Positions 10,078 through 22,057 of a stretch of DNA of 64,000 nucleotides are shown here, piece by piece. Position 1 is the stretch's first letter, and each line of letters starts with the position of its first letter. The notes under the pieces are model-generated. The model ran no database searches. It saw nothing but the letters and a program-made list of their open reading frames with translations, and had not been told where the DNA came from. The translations under genes were made by a program, and so were the position numbers. The stretch comes from Calocera cornea HHB12733 (lineage: Eukaryota > Basidiomycota > Dacrymycetes > Dacrymycetales > Dacrymycetaceae), in the NCBI GenBank assembly GCA_001632435.1, contig KV423931.1, positions 214,699 to 278,698 on the forward strand, in the 5' to 3' direction.

Positions 10078-11324
10078 ATGGACACCGCAGAGCCTGGAGA
10101 GCGCGCTGAGGGCAGCGGCAGCTGGACACCCCCGCCCGCGACGCAGCCGCAGATAAGTGCGTCGTCGCTACAGCACGGCTGTGGCGGGTGCTGACCATGT
10201 CCCGCAGTTCGAGCGCATCAGAGGGACCACTTCTTTCTAGCGGGCTTCAGGGAGCAGGCAGATGCCGTCCTGCGAGCTTTCCTCGGTACGTACTCATACC
10301 ACTGACAACGGGCTATGCTGACTCCCGGGGCAGGCACGCGCACGCTCAGCCGCTGGGAGGGCGAGGCGAACCTGCTCATCCGCGCGCTGTACCTCTCCCT
10401 TACATTTGGTCGAGGTGCGTCCCGACTCTCGCTCATATTCCAACCACTCATGCGATGAGCAATAGGCCTCCAAACGCTGGGAGAAGAGTACACAGACGTG
10501 TACCAAGTGAGCGCCCGCTCCTCGCGCTTCCCCACCGCCCGGGTATGCATTTCCCACCCTTCCCTTCCCTCCCCACTGACCCCCAGCAGCTGCGCGCAAT
10601 CCACGTAGCCCTCTCGCTCCTCCCCTCCTACCTCCTCTCCCGCCTCGCCTCCCTCGCCAACGCCCAAGGCCGGCAAACACTCTCCAACGCCCTCGCCCTC
10701 TCCCAGACGCTCGTGGCCGCAGCAGGGGAAGTGAACCTCGCGCTCTTCTACTTCCAAGGACGGTACTACAGCCTGCTGAACCGGGTGCTGAGCTTACGGC
10801 CCGTGCGCATTCTGCTCTCTTCTGGTTTATGGTGGCGGGGCTGACGCGAGCGATAGCATACACTGTCCCCTCCTGCGCCGGGCGTACAGCCGCCGTCCTA
10901 TGGGCTGCTCGGCATCCTCCTCTCCCTGCGCCTCGCCCACAGGCTCTACACGTTCCTCTCCCTCACCCTGCGCGCCTCCTCCTCCCCCGCTACAAGCTCA
11001 GCCCAAGGCCCTTCCAAGCAACAGGCAGCCGACAACGCAACATTCATCGACACCAAGCCCGTCTCTTTGCTGCTAAAGCCGCGCGACCCCGACGACAAAG
11101 GGCCCGACCACGCCCTGATCGACCTCGCCCGCCTCACGGCGGAGCAGCACGGAGCAAGGAGGTGCGTGCTCTGCCTGGAGGAGCGCACCGCGACGGCGGC
11201 GACGGCGTGCGGGCACTTGTTCTGCTGGAGCTGTGTGGTCGACTGGACGAGGGAGAAGCCCGAGTGCCCGCTCTGCAGGCAGAGGATCGATCTGCAGTCC
11301 CTGGTGCCGATATACAATCTGTAA
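10078..11324 (+). CDS. PEX10: Peroxisome biogenesis factor 10 (RING E3)
   Basis: Six exons, 10078-10156, 10208-10285, 10334-10414, 10466-10506, 10587-10802 and 10857-11324, sum to 963 nt (320 aa). The N-terminal Pex2/Pex12 domain carries the family signature TLGEEYTDVYQ across exons 4-5, followed by hydrophobic helices including PPSYGLLGILLSLRL. The C-terminal C3HC4 RING begins CVLCLEERT and has CGHLFCWSC and CPLCRQ, with all zinc ligands present. Pex10 forms the Pex2-Pex10-Pex12 ubiquitin ligase in the peroxisome membrane that ubiquitinates the import receptor Pex5 for recycling. A 41-nt exon and 49-80 nt introns are typical of this genome. The divergent partner is NOP2. Confidence 0.93.
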
Positions 11325-11519
11325 CATAGTACACATGCATGCATGGCGTGAGTACGAGCCTGTCGAATGAATTAATTGCAAGCTTCTACAAACTATGCCG
11401 TACACCGGGCGGGAGGGGTATCAAACAACCGTCAAAAGTATACAACCCTAAAAGAGGGTCCCGTCACAAACACCGCACAATACCGCACAAACAGAACGAC
11501 ACGAAGAGCCAACAGGGAA

Positions 11520-13813
11520 TCAGTTATTCTCCGCGTACAGCGCCAAGCTGTCCAGGCTCGCGGTCACCTGCGTGCGGAAGGTCACGATCGCCTCGGTGTG
11601 GTTGACAATCTCCTTGAGCACTTCGTCGCGTAATCTTGTCGTCTTGTGTTGAAGGTCAGAATATCTGAAGCACTCGATCAGCGGGAGCAGTCTTTTGCAG
11701 AGAGGACACGTACTCAATCTCAAGTGCTTGTAGCCTTGAATCCAGCGCGAGTGCGCTCTGTTGTGCAGCGGTGCGGATGTTTGCAACCTCACGCTCAAGC
11801 CGAGCAGACTCCAAGTTGCTATCCGCTGTCTCGGTCGCGCCATGCTGTACACTCAATGAGCGTCTGGTCAGAAGCACCATGTCTGCTGACTGACCTCCTT
11901 GACCTCATCGGCCCTCTCAAGCAGGGCGCCAAGCCTAAGCTCGCGGCTCTCCAGTTCCTCCTTCTGATTCTCCACAATCTGTGCCAGCCGATCCAGCTCG
12001 TCCTCCACGACGATCCTTTCGTCATCAAGGCGCGTGCGCTGGAGCCGCTTCTCCTCGCCAAATCGGAAGATGGCGGGCCGGATCGTCTGCCTGATGTCGG
12101 CGTTGAGCATCTCCGTAGGCGGCGCGGTGAGGTTGACGTCGAGCCCGAACTGGATCTGGTCGAACGGCGGGGCCGCGTCGGGGAACAGCCCGACGCGGTA
12201 GACGATCTGCATGTACTCCTGGATTGCATCCTCCATCGCGCTGCCCCGCTTGGCGACTGCAATCTCCCGCTCCCACACCGTCTTGCTCGCGTCTGCGATC
12301 CGTTGTCGTAGGTCCTCGAGTGTCCGCGCAAGCGTATCCCGCTCCGTCGTCATGCGCGTCGCCTCCTCGGGGGACAGATTCTGCTCCTCAACCGCCTTGA
12401 GAAGGCCGCCGTGCTCTGATCGGAGGTGGCTGAGCCGCTCCTCAGACTCATTGATCGCCTGGTTCAGAACTTGGAGCGCGTCTTCGAGCTTTGCCTTTTT
12501 GTTGTTGTTGTGCTCGATCATCTTTTGGAACTTGACGCTGTCGGCGAGCTGAAGCTCGTGTTCTTTCTCCAGCTTCTCAGTCTCGTCCTGCATTGTCCCT
12601 GTTAGGCGCGTATTGGGTCAGTGCCGAGAAGCACTCACATGAGCCAGAAGCTGCTCGATCTCAGCCATTGTCTTCTTGAGCTGAGCTTCCTTCTTCTCCG
12701 TCTCCTGGATGACGCCGCCATTGCTTTGCTCTGTCCTACGGTTAGGGCGGTTGTCAATTGCGGTGGAGGTGATAACGTACCCAGAGATTGCCGCAAATCC
12801 TGGTCAAGATCCGAGAAATCGTCGCTCCCGTCCAAGAAAGCGCGATAAGCGTGATTGAGGTAATCAATAAAGTATCGTTCAGCCATATTCGACTGCTCTG
12901 GGGAGAGCTTCTCGATCGGCGTGAGGTTGGGATCGTCGCACATCTCGGGGCTCCACCACTGCAGCTTGGCCTGGCTGAGCTCGACCATCCAGAAGAGCAT
13001 GGCGAGCGTGGCGGGCCAGGCGTGCCCGCTCCCCGCCGCCTGCAGGGCCGTGCGGCTGATCTGGTCCGCATGCGGGTACCGCAGGTCCTTCATGAGCACG
13101 ATCACGTCCTCCTCAAACTTGCGCCCGCCCTTGTTGAAGACGAACCCCGGGTAGAGCACATCGCCGATAAGGAACTGGAACATGGATTGGAAGAGCTTGA
13201 GTGTGGGCCCTTGGTCGAACATCTTGCGCTCGAGCGGGAGCGGGAAACGGCTCTCGATGAGGTGGTCCATAACGGTCTGCGCAGCCATCGCCATCCACTG
13301 CTTATCGCGGATTGGTCGTATCTCCGTCTTGGGCCCGTTCATTGCCGCTAGCGCTGCTACTGACGATGCGCGTCCACTGCTGTATTGTGATGATCGCCGG
13401 ACGCTGCACGGACGTGAGTATGCCTCATGAGTCAGGTGCGAGGACACGCACCTCCCAGGTGGTGCGTTCCGATTTGGTGTTCGCCCGTAGAAGCCCCCAT
13501 CTCCTCTACTCGCGCTCATCGGTGGCAACTTGGGCTGCGACTCCCACAAACTCGGCCTAGTCCTCCCCTGCGACGCTCCCGCTTGCCCCTGGGACGAGTT
13601 CTGCGACTGCGAGAGCTGAGATGACAGCTGTGTCCTCTGCGGTGGGCCGGCCATGGACATTCTCGACTTTCCGGACGTGCGCATGTCCTGTGGCGGCGCA
13701 TTGTATGATGGTTGGACCCGCTTCTTCATTGCTGAAGCCGGGACGGGGATGTTGGAGTGGAGGGGAACGTTGGGGTCTGTCTGGGACAGCGTCATCCTCC
13801 TTCGGCCATCCAT
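11520..13813 (-). CDS. NDC80: Kinetochore protein NDC80/HEC1
   Basis: Six exons, 13452-13813, 12781-13403, 12639-12730, 11895-12587, 11714-11844 and 11520-11664, sum to 2046 nt (681 aa). After a disordered, basic N-tail (about residues 1-120) comes the Ndc80 CH domain (family blocks PIRDKQWMA, FLIGDVLYPG, RYPHADQISR, AGSGHAWPATLAMLFWMVE). The long coiled coil starts at QETEKKEAQLKK and runs to the C-terminus, with a break near VYRVGLFPD. The product is the microtubule-binding arm of the outer-kinetochore Ndc80 complex. The first intron (13404-13451) is 48 nt and in frame, so an intron-retaining form would keep the frame and add 16 residues before the CH domain. Length is close to the yeast protein (~690 aa). 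Confidence 0.95.
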
Positions 13814-14229
13814 CTTAGCAGTATGTTAAGCAAAGCGCTGGTCGAGGAAGTGAAGTAAGGGAGCGCGGCGGGGTCGGACAAGACACGACAAGATGAGCGC
13901 CCGCGGATGGTCGTTTGGCGGTCAGAGGAAGCACGCGACGCGTCCCCCGGGTGGGCCACCGGGGCGTTTACATCCGTCACGCGTCAATCACGTGCCGGCA
14001 TGGCGGGTCGTGTGCCCGGTCCCTGACCCCCCCGATCTGCCGACGTCACCATGAGCCGCGGCCGGGGAAACTGCTTCTATCGCTATCTGCAGTAGTCTGT
14101 CTGCCTGCTAAATCGACATTGGACTTCTAGAACCAATCCGTTCTTGTCGAGCATCTTGGTTTACACCCCTACCCGTCGAGCTCGCATCTCCCACATCCAT
14201 TCTCCCTCTCCCTCAACGCTGTCCAGAAG
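13814..14229. promoter_or_regulatory. Intergenic region with divergent promoters of NDC80 and the GS-like gene
   Basis: 416 bp between divergent ATGs. No TATA box stands out. A C/T-rich leader (CTCTCCCTCAACG type) lies just before the ATG at 14230. Confidence 0.4.
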
Positions 14230-16381
14230 ATGCCGATCTCAATAGCAACAGAGGGGGCACCCAAGACGCTGGATGAGCTGAAGGAACTGTTGAAGGACGA
14301 CATAAAGGTCAAAGTAGCAGGTGCGCTCCCTCGATGTCACGCCATCGTATCCAGTTGACTGACACGCTCCGTAGGCATAGATGGTACGACCATCCTCTTC
14401 ATGCTCGTACAAACGCTGACCGCAGTTGTCCAGTCGACGGCATTCTCAGAGGCAAGTACATGTCCAAATCGAAGTTCCTGGGCGCGGTGGAAGGCGATGG
14501 CTTCGGTTTCTGCAGCGTGATCTTGTGCGTCCCCACATCTCCCCACATCTCGGACCGCTGCTAACACATCTCCAGCGGCTGGGACATGCACGACACCGTC
14601 TACCCACACGAACTGCTCATCTCCAACAAGGCGAACGGGTATCATGACCTGCTCGCGCAGATCGACCTGGCGACCTACAGGCGCATACCCTGGGAGGGCG
14701 GCGTGCCGTTCTTCCTCGTGTCGTTCTTGGACCCGGAGACGCGGGAGCCGCTCTTTGCGGATCCCAGGAGCGTCATTAGGAAGGCGATGGAGCAGGCGAG
14801 CGCGAAGGGGTGGGAGTGTATGGCTGGGGCGGAGTATGAGGTGCGCGTTGTTGCTTCTGCTCCTGAGATGCATCGCAGCTGACATGCCCAAGTATTTTAA
14901 CTTCAAAGGCAAGACCTGGTCCTCGGTGCCTGTTGCCGACCGCTGAGACCCTTCCCAGAAACACCACAGTCGATCGCGGACAAGAAGTTTTCCAATCTAT
15001 CTCCTATGACGACAGGCAGTACGCTGGGCCCTTTCCCCTTCTACTGGATGTTGTCTGACTGCGCATAGTGCACGGGTATTCGCTCCTGCGGACGACCTTG
15101 AACCAGGACTACTTCACGAGCCTGTTTGACGAGAGTGTCAAGTTTGGCGTAGAGGTCGAGGGTCACCGTATGCATTCTGCTCCAGCGCATACTGGAGCTC
15201 ATCTCATTACTCATGTCCGTAGATACGGAGACCGGGCCTGGTACGTGTCAGCAAACCGTCTCTGCGGCATACTGCTGACTGGACATAGGCGTGTTCGAGA
15301 CTGCTTTGGCTTATACCTCAGCTCTGCGTATGGCTGACAACGCGATTCTGTTCAAGTTTCTCGCGAAGAGCATAGGGATGAAGATGGGTGTGCTGCCTAC
15401 GTTTATGGCGAAGCCTTGGGGTGGAGTAAGTCATTCCACATGATGTATGCTGTGCAGCTATGAACATCTCTCAGCTTCCTGGATGTAGCGGGTTCGTCTC
15501 GCTTGCTCCGTCCTGCTTCTGCATCTCAAGCACCTCATGACCCAGGCATATCCACGTATCCCTCCGCAACGCCGAAGGAGTGAATATCTTCGCCCAAAAG
15601 GGGAAAGAGCCGCGAAAGGACGCGACTTATCCTGACACCAAGTTCCTCAGCCAGGAGGGCGAGTGGTTCCTGGCTGGTGTGCTGGATGGGCTTCCGGACG
15701 GTACGTCGTACATGTGCAGCTTGCTGCAGAGACTGACTCACGACCCAGTCATGCCTATGGTACATTTGTATCGCAGCAGGGTTAGGCGCGCACTGATAGT
15801 AGAAACGTAGCTTGTTCCAACAATCAACGGGTATAAGCGCCTGCTTGGCGGAGAGGTATGAGCTTCCTCAGGGGTCGAAATTCCCAACTCACGGAGGGCT
15901 GTAGAACTTCTGGGCACCCAGCGCAATAACCTACGGCTATGACTCCCGAGCCGCGTCCATTCGCATTATCTCCCCACCCAGCGTGCCGCCCTCCGCAACA
16001 CGTTTCGAGGTGCGCGTGCCCGGAGCTGACATGAACCCATACTTTGCCTTTTCAGCCATCTTCCTGCTTGGGCTGCGTGGCATCGAGAAGAAGCTGGCTC
16101 TGCCCTGTCCACCCATGTCAGACCCCTCGATCACCAAGGAGACGGTGACGAAGCTGCCGATGAGCCTGGAAGCTGCCGCCGAGCGGATGATGCGGTCGCA
16201 GAGCGTGGCGCGGGAGATTTTGGGAGACGACTTTGTCGAGCACTTCGGCGGGACGCGCATGCACGAGGTCGCCCTCTGGAACGAGGCCGTGACGAATTGG
16301 GAAGGTGAGTCTTACGCTCCATCAGGGAATGACTCGGTCTGATAGGGTTGCGCAGTCGAGCGCTACTTTGAACTTGCGTAA
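14230..16381 (+). CDS. Glutamine-synthetase-fold enzyme (GSI/FluG-type), 15 exons
   Basis: I model 15 exons: 14230-14320, 14375-14383, 14434-14524, 14576-14840, 14893-14908, 14959-15018, 15069-15167, 15223-15240, 15289-15425, 15475-15491, 15546-15700, 15749-15759, 15811-15855, 15905-16304 and 16356-16381; total 1440 nt, 479 aa. The protein starts with the GS beta-grasp region (VAGIDVDGILRGKYM), then the catalytic domain with a Gly-rich MAKPWGGLPGCSGHIHVS metal/Glu-binding block, the ATP-region TINGYKRL and a SRAASIRI segment. This layout fits the fungal GSI-like family related to FluG C-termini and gamma-glutamyl-amine ligases (PuuA-like), not the eukaryotic GSII used for ammonia assimilation. 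The substrate is therefore unknown. Exons of 9, 11, 16, 17 and 18 nt are exceptional, and the intron after 14908 begins with GC. Confidence 0.88.
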
Positions 16382-16442
16382 TTATGAATAGTATGCATGC
16401 ATATGTACAGTACTCTCAGTGAACCCGAGACGTGACGTGACA

Positions 16443-17058
16443 TCACTGAGCCTGCGGCTGCGGCGGGTCTATCTGCGGCTCCGGGTTCCCCGTAAGCTCC
16501 ATCGCGCCAAAGAAGCGCGACTTGCCAAACTCCGACTCGTTGCGAGGTAAGACTTCGCCTCGTGTTGCCACAAGCCCGACGTACTTGCGCGGCTTTCCTC
16601 GGAAGAGCGCAGTGTAAAAGCGAACGTAGCCTGGGGTCAGTGCATACAGGGTATGATCACGGCCGATCCCGACCTAGTGAACATGCGATGCGAATGTTAG
16701 AGCGAGCGGAGGATGACGGATAATTAACAAACGTGTTGGCCTGGATGAAACTTGGTGCCTCGTTGCCGTACAATAATGCATCCGGGATGCACCTCCTGGT
16801 CTAAGTGCGCGCGTCAGGCCCAAACCCGCCATCTATGGGAGATACCACCGACCTGAGAACTTTTTCAAGCCTAACCGCTTGCCCGGAGAGCCTCCGTGAT
16901 TTCGTGCGCTACCCGCTGCACGCTTCGTCGCGGTTCGTATCTGGATGAAACCTGCACATAAAATTGTTCAGACACCCCTCTGTCCTCACAAAATGAGGTT
17001 CTATACCAGGTTTGGTCCACTCGAAAGCATTCACCACCGTGCGGACGAGACCGAACAT
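16443..17058 (-). CDS. MRPL27: Mitochondrial large-subunit ribosomal protein bL27m
   Basis: Four exons, 17007-17058, 16853-16951, 16733-16800 and 16443-16673, sum to 450 nt (149 aa). The start gives a short hydrophobic/basic leader (MFGLVRTVVNAFEW) suited to mitochondrial import, then the bL27 signature: TKRAAGSARNHGGSPGKRLG, VHPGCIIVRQRGTKFHPG and HVGIGRDHTLYALTPGYV. bL27 lines the peptidyl-transferase centre of the mitoribosome. Length is close to fungal homologues of this short type and lacks the long yeast Mrp7 extension. The third intron uses an unusual GTTTGT donor; phase and protein match support it. The gene is divergent from SKP1. Confidence 0.92.
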
Positions 17059-17518
17059 GGTGGCGGTTGGGGCTTCAACGTGTAAACAACGCTAAGAGGG
17101 GGTTTGCAAAGCGCGAGGCCTAACGCGGGGCCGAAAGAAGAAAGCGCGGAAGAGACCCCAGAAACCTTGTGCGGAAGCTGTGACTGAGTTATCGTCGAGC
17201 GGGATAGAGTCACTGATCCCAACGAACATACCAGAACACAATGCCGAGCCCAGATGGGTGACTGTGTCGCCTGTGAGAGTGCAGTTCGGTGAGAGACGTT
17301 GCGGCTACAGGCCAAGATGGCAGCCTGTGCGTCGCCCGACCACCACCGGCCTTGCCGACATCGTCGGATTTGCTTCCGAGCCGATTCCGTTCCTCAATGT
17401 CCGTCAGACCTCGAATGGACTACAAAAGGGTCCGGCTCGCGCCCTGCATTGGCTGTCACTCAATCCATCACCCTCCTCTCCCGTCCTTACTTCCTCACAA
17501 AACGGCCAGCTAGTCATC
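17059..17518. promoter_or_regulatory. Divergent promoter region of MRPL27 and SKP1
   Basis: 460 bp between ATGs. A C/T-rich leader (CACCCTCCTCTCCCGTCC) sits before SKP1. No other gene was seen in either strand. Confidence 0.4.
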
Positions 17519-18306
17519 ATGATCAATCTCACCACGTCTGACAACGAGACCTTCACGGTCGATAAGAAGGTCGCCGAGAAGAGCGTCCTCATCAAGAACA
17601 TGCTGGAGGGTAGGACCGCGTTTCGCCACCCAATGGAGCCCCGTAATCTGACTGTGCCGCCGCAGATGTCGGCGAGAGCGACCAGGCTATCCCCCTTCCC
17701 AATGTTACTGCTAGCGTCCTGAAGAAGGTACGCACGATAAAGATGGCTTGCGGCCGCGATCTAACGCCTGGACTAGGTTCTGGAGTGGTGCGAGCATCAC
17801 AAGGACGACCCCGCGCCCCCGGAGAACGAGGACAAGGACGACACGCGCAAGCGGACGACTGATATCTCTGAGTGGGATCAGAAGTTCATTGCCGTGGACC
17901 AGGAGATGCTGTAAGTAGTCTACATGCTCAATTGTTGCTATTCATGACTAAGTATGCTGCAGGTTTGAGATCATCCTCGTGAGTATCTGATGGGCGCATA
18001 CATAGAGGTTACTGACAACGCATATCTCAAAGGCTGCTAACTACCTTGATATCAAGGCGCTCCTGTAAATTCTGCTTCTTAGTCATACTTCTCTGTCTGA
18101 CCGCTTCTTCTAGTGATGTCGGATGCAAGACTGTTGCCAACATGATCAAGGGCAAGACTCCAGAGGAGATCCGCAAGCTGTTCAACATCGTCAACGACTT
18201 CACCCCGGAGGAGGAGGCCCAGATCAAGAAGGAGAACGTGAGTGCAAAAGGCTAAGTTTGCGAATCATCACTAACTCCTCGGTAGGAATGGGCGGAGGAT
18301 CGTTAG
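17519..18306 (+). CDS. SKP1: SCF ubiquitin-ligase adaptor SKP1
   Basis: Seven exons, 17519-17609, 17666-17727, 17777-17910, 17963-17978, 18033-18064, 18114-18237 and 18286-18306, sum to 480 nt (159 aa), the usual Skp1 size. The BTB/POZ-fold half (residues 1-~70, with [15 protein letters not shown] and [17 protein letters not shown]) is joined by an acidic linker to the F-box-binding half ([54 protein letters not shown]). Skp1 links F-box proteins to Cul1 in SCF E3 ligases and has kinetochore and V-ATPase partners. Exon 4 is only 16 nt and exon 7 only 21 nt. The gene converges on PNO1 with about 260 bp between stops. Confidence 0.96.
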
Positions 18307-18563
18307 ACTTCTGGTATTCATGAGTTTTCCTCTCTCCGCATCCGCGTGTTCATGTACTCCACCCTCTTGCCATCTTTCACTTGTGTTCTACATCCCCACC
18401 TAGTGGTTCATGCTGCCTTAGTCTGAGTGTAGGATGCATGCAATACAAAGCCTTATGACACACAGACATAGCATTAGGCGGAGCAGAAAGCACGCAATTT
18501 CATGCGGATAAAGTACACATGCAGTGAGATAAGGTATCCAAGATGACTCGCTCTCCTCATCTC

Positions 18564-19637
18564 TCAAAAGGCTCTCTGCTTCATCCTGGCCCCGATGATG
18601 CGCAGTGAAGCATACACCTTCCCGGGTGGACTACCGAGGATGAGGCTGCTAATGGCATCGCGAGCAATTTTGATATTTTGGAAAGATCCAAGGATGTGGA
18701 TCTTGCTGGAGAAAATGTCAGCGCATTCATTGCGACATAAGTGGGTACGTACGTATCAGCCAGCACTATCCGTGTGCGGCTGGCATTTTCGATGGTGAAC
18801 TTTGTCTTGCCGTCCTGCCCCGCAATGCGGCCTACAACAGGCTTAGCATAGACAAGGGCTCGCCATGAGGACGAACTCACCAATGGCCCTGGACAGATGA
18901 TCTCCGTGCAGCGTCTTGACATCCTTAATCTCGAACGTGTCGATGTACAGATCGTCCATTCGCAGGAGGGCGATGCAATCCTGGGCAAACGTCAGAGAGG
19001 GCATGGATCTAACTGAAGAACTTTACTGACGTCCGCATCAAAGCCCAGAGCAAACGCCTTCACGAACTCCGAGCCTTTCTGCAGTGCCCCAATATCATCT
19101 GTGTGTTTTGACGACTGGGAGATGGACTTAGAAGGTGCATTCGCTTGAGTGCAATGCGCTTGTGCGTACCCGCAGCTCGACGCAGCGCCTATACGTGTTC
19201 ATCCTGACCTGCAGAGCCAGCATCTCCACAAGCGGCGTAAAGATCTTGATCCAGTCCTTCTTCAGCGGTGTCATCCGGTGCGGCGGTATGGGTATCTTGC
19301 GGGTCTCGGCCTTGATATGGCCTCGTTGTGCGGCGGCGGAGAGGGGAGGGAAGGCGGGGAGGGAAGAGTCAAGCGGGGGAGCGGGGACGGTTTCCCCAGC
19401 TGGTACAGCAGTGTCGTCAATCATAACTTCGTCATCTCCAGCACCTTCTTCCTCGTCCAGCCTCATCGAAGCCCAGTTCTCTCTATCCTCATCCTGCTCG
19501 AAGCCATGGAACTCCTCGTCTGCTGGACCATCCGACTTTTCAGTCGGTAGAACTGCCTCTTTCATCGAGGGTTTTTGGCGGGTCGGCTTGGTTGCTTTGG
19601 ACGCAGCAGTCTTTGCAGTAGATGTTGAAGGCGACAT
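18564..19637 (-). CDS. PNO1: KH-domain 40S assembly factor PNO1/DIM2
   Basis: Five exons, 19170-19637, 19031-19114, 18881-18980, 18753-18831 and 18564-18705, sum to 873 nt (290 aa). An acidic Lys/Glu-rich N-terminus is followed by two KH folds. Conserved blocks are [59 protein letters not shown] and [21 protein letters not shown]1 (partner of NOB1) binds the 3' end of 18S pre-rRNA and recruits Dim1 and Nob1 during 40S maturation in nucleolus and cytoplasm. Length is close to the yeast protein (~274 aa). The gene is divergent from the DUF3835 gene, with 223 bp between ATGs. Confidence 0.95.
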
Positions 19638-19860
19638 TCTTCTTCCAAACGAATCCCAAAGTGCAGCAGTAGAGCAGAGTAAAGCGGCGGCACACTGGTC
19701 GAACGAAAAAGTCAGGGAGAAGAGTGGTCCCTGAAATGAAAAATTACCTCCGGTTCATATTCACGCTTGCTTATTAGGCGCCGACCGCCACACAGTCAGA
19801 GTCCATACTGTCCACACTGGGTCGTGCGAGCCCTTCTTGCTCGCTTTCGTCTAGTCCGCC
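19638..19860. promoter_or_regulatory. Bidirectional promoter of PNO1 and the DUF3835 gene
   Basis: 223 bp between divergent start codons. No TATA box is evident. Confidence 0.4.
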
Positions 19861-21768
19861 ATGTCTGCTACAGGGCCAGCAGAAGAGTCGAAGACTAAGG
19901 CCGAGATCAATGGTAATGAATGCATCAGACATCGTCACAAAAATCGCCTGACGTATCCCTAGGCCTGGCTCAGCTACTGTCATCGCTCGACCTCAAGACC
20001 GCAGGCAACTCACAGGTCGGTGCAAAGCCCATTGATGCGACAGCGGCACAGGCGCTCGCGGAGAAGCTGAACCAGATTCTGGGAGAGGATGCCGGTGGAC
20101 CAGTAGTGAAGCGTAATGAGAAGGGTCAGGTGAGTGGATCCTGTCAGTCACCACATTGACTACGTTACTGAGCCTGCGTAGGTCCTAAATGAAGAAGGCC
20201 TTCCAGTGATCGACATCACGGAACCAGATGTTCCGAACCGACCTACTCCGCCCTTGCCCGGCATTCCTCAAGTCACAGTCCACATTCCCCTATCTACGCT
20301 CACCGATGCTCAGAAGGAGGAACGGAGACGCAAAGTGGATCGAATCCTCGATGAGCTAGAGAGGGAGGAAGAGGAGGCAGAGATGAAGAAGCAGGCTCTT
20401 GCAGAGATGGAGACTGCCGAGATACGGAGGAGGGAGAAGGAGAGGGCGATGGAAAACATGGCCAAGGCACTTGCGGCCACGAACAGGTTGTCGCGCCAAG
20501 CAGCACCGGTTGCGCAGGCTCGACCGACTCCGTCGCCTCAGTTCGACGCTACTGAATCCCTTCCTGCCGCTCCCCCTCCCCAGCTTCAGAGGCAACCCAG
20601 CAAGAAGGTAAAATTTTCGGATGAAGCATTGAAGGAGCCGAAGGTGCAAGAAGAACCTGTTGCTATGGGCGATGTTGTCATGGGCGGACTGCGTCGAAAG
20701 TCGGACCCTTCTGCCGCCCTCGCCGATCAACCCTTGAAGTTGTACGTCGTGGAGCGCACCCCCGGAAAGTCCTCTGCGGGAAGTGGGGCCAAGGTGCAGG
20801 TCGTGGAAGACTCGGACGACGAGACGGATGGCGACGAGGATGAGGCGCAGTTGTTCTCCATTCAACCGGAGGATCATGATGAGCCGGAGGACGACGAGGA
20901 TGTGGACGAAGACGAAGATGAAGATCCAGAAGGCTTCGAGTCCGGAGAAGATTTTGATTCTGCGATGCTGCAGCGGGATGCCGCCGCTGTTTACTACTCC
21001 AAACGAGGGGATCTGCGAGCTGGCACAGGTGCCTTTGCCGGCTTTGGTCAGATTGCGGTTCCAGCAGAAGATTGGGACCCAGAAGAGGTTAGTGCAGGTC
21101 TCGTCTTCAAACTGTGATATGGCTGATTGCCGTCCCAGGTCGATACATTTGGTCCGGGTGAACGAAAGAAGCCTGTCACAGTATCTCGCTTCAAATCAGC
21201 TCGTGTTGCTCAATCCTTCCTGGACCCGAATGTCCTTCCACCTGGGATAGCAGTGCAGGATAAGGACCTGGTTGGACTTGTTCGGCAAGGGAAGCTCGAT
21301 AACGATGGCGAACTGGTGGTCATTGACGAGGAGGCTGAAGATGACAACGATCTTGGCCCACGAGGACACGAGATGATCGAAGCGCTTAGGCGTGGAGAGA
21401 GCACTTTATCATCTCAAGCCGCAGGGAGTACCTCAAAGCCTTCACCATTAAATTCAGTCATCCAGCCTGTTGCGATCCCGACTCCTCCAAGTGCAGAGCC
21501 TGCTGACTCTCCAAGTCAGCCGAAGGTCTCCAAGTTCAAAGCAGCTCGGCAGGCTGTTGGAGGCACCGCGTCGTCTGCTCCCGCTCCGACCGAGTTGGCA
21601 CAAACGGCCGAGCGACAAACGCGCAAAGCTGCGTTGTCATCCGCTGTCATGGAAAGGACCACGAAATCTAGCGCTGCTACGACTCAACTGGAAACTCAAC
21701 CCCCAGCTGAACCTACTGCGGCGCCGCTCAAGGCGTCACGCTTCAAGGCAAGACGGGGTGGCGCATGA
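19861..21768 (+). CDS. DUF3835 (URI/Bud27 C-terminal type) protein
   Basis: Four exons, 19861-19912, 19963-20129, 20182-21087 and 21139-21768, sum to 1755 nt (584 aa). The N-terminus is short and acidic without a clear prefoldin coiled coil. Residues ~130-210 form a strongly charged helix (EERRRKVDRIL...EREEEEAEMKK). An acidic DEDEDED tract follows near 300-330. The C-terminal part carries repeated VSRFK-A-R / SRFKARR motifs, the hallmark of the DUF3835 region of fungal Bud27/URI1. URI proteins are unconventional prefoldins that bind Rpb5 and couple TOR signalling with RNA polymerase assembly. Because the prefoldin half is not visible, this may be a family member with only the C-terminal module. 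Confidence 0.6.
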
Positions 21769-22057
21769 GTACAAGTACATCTACCCCCATTTTGCAACGT
21801 CTCCGTATCAGCCATTTACTGCACTGTATTCTATTCGCATAGTGATAATGCATATCATGACAACACGGTGCCGTAGCAATCGTTGCTCTGACCCGAACTT
21901 CCTGTAACATCAATATCCCAAGATGACGATTAAGGTTTAAAAACTCCCAGTCAGGTCACGAAGGGCAATTAATAACGCAGTATATGCCACTTCGCGGACT
22001 ACGGGGCCATACCAAGCGGAAACAAACAGGCGACGCCTCCCCTTGATCCCGCCCCTT
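21769..22057. other. 3' flank of the DUF3835 gene
   Basis: AT-rich sequence after the stop at 21768, leading into CTTCCG array A. No gene seen. Confidence 0.4.
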
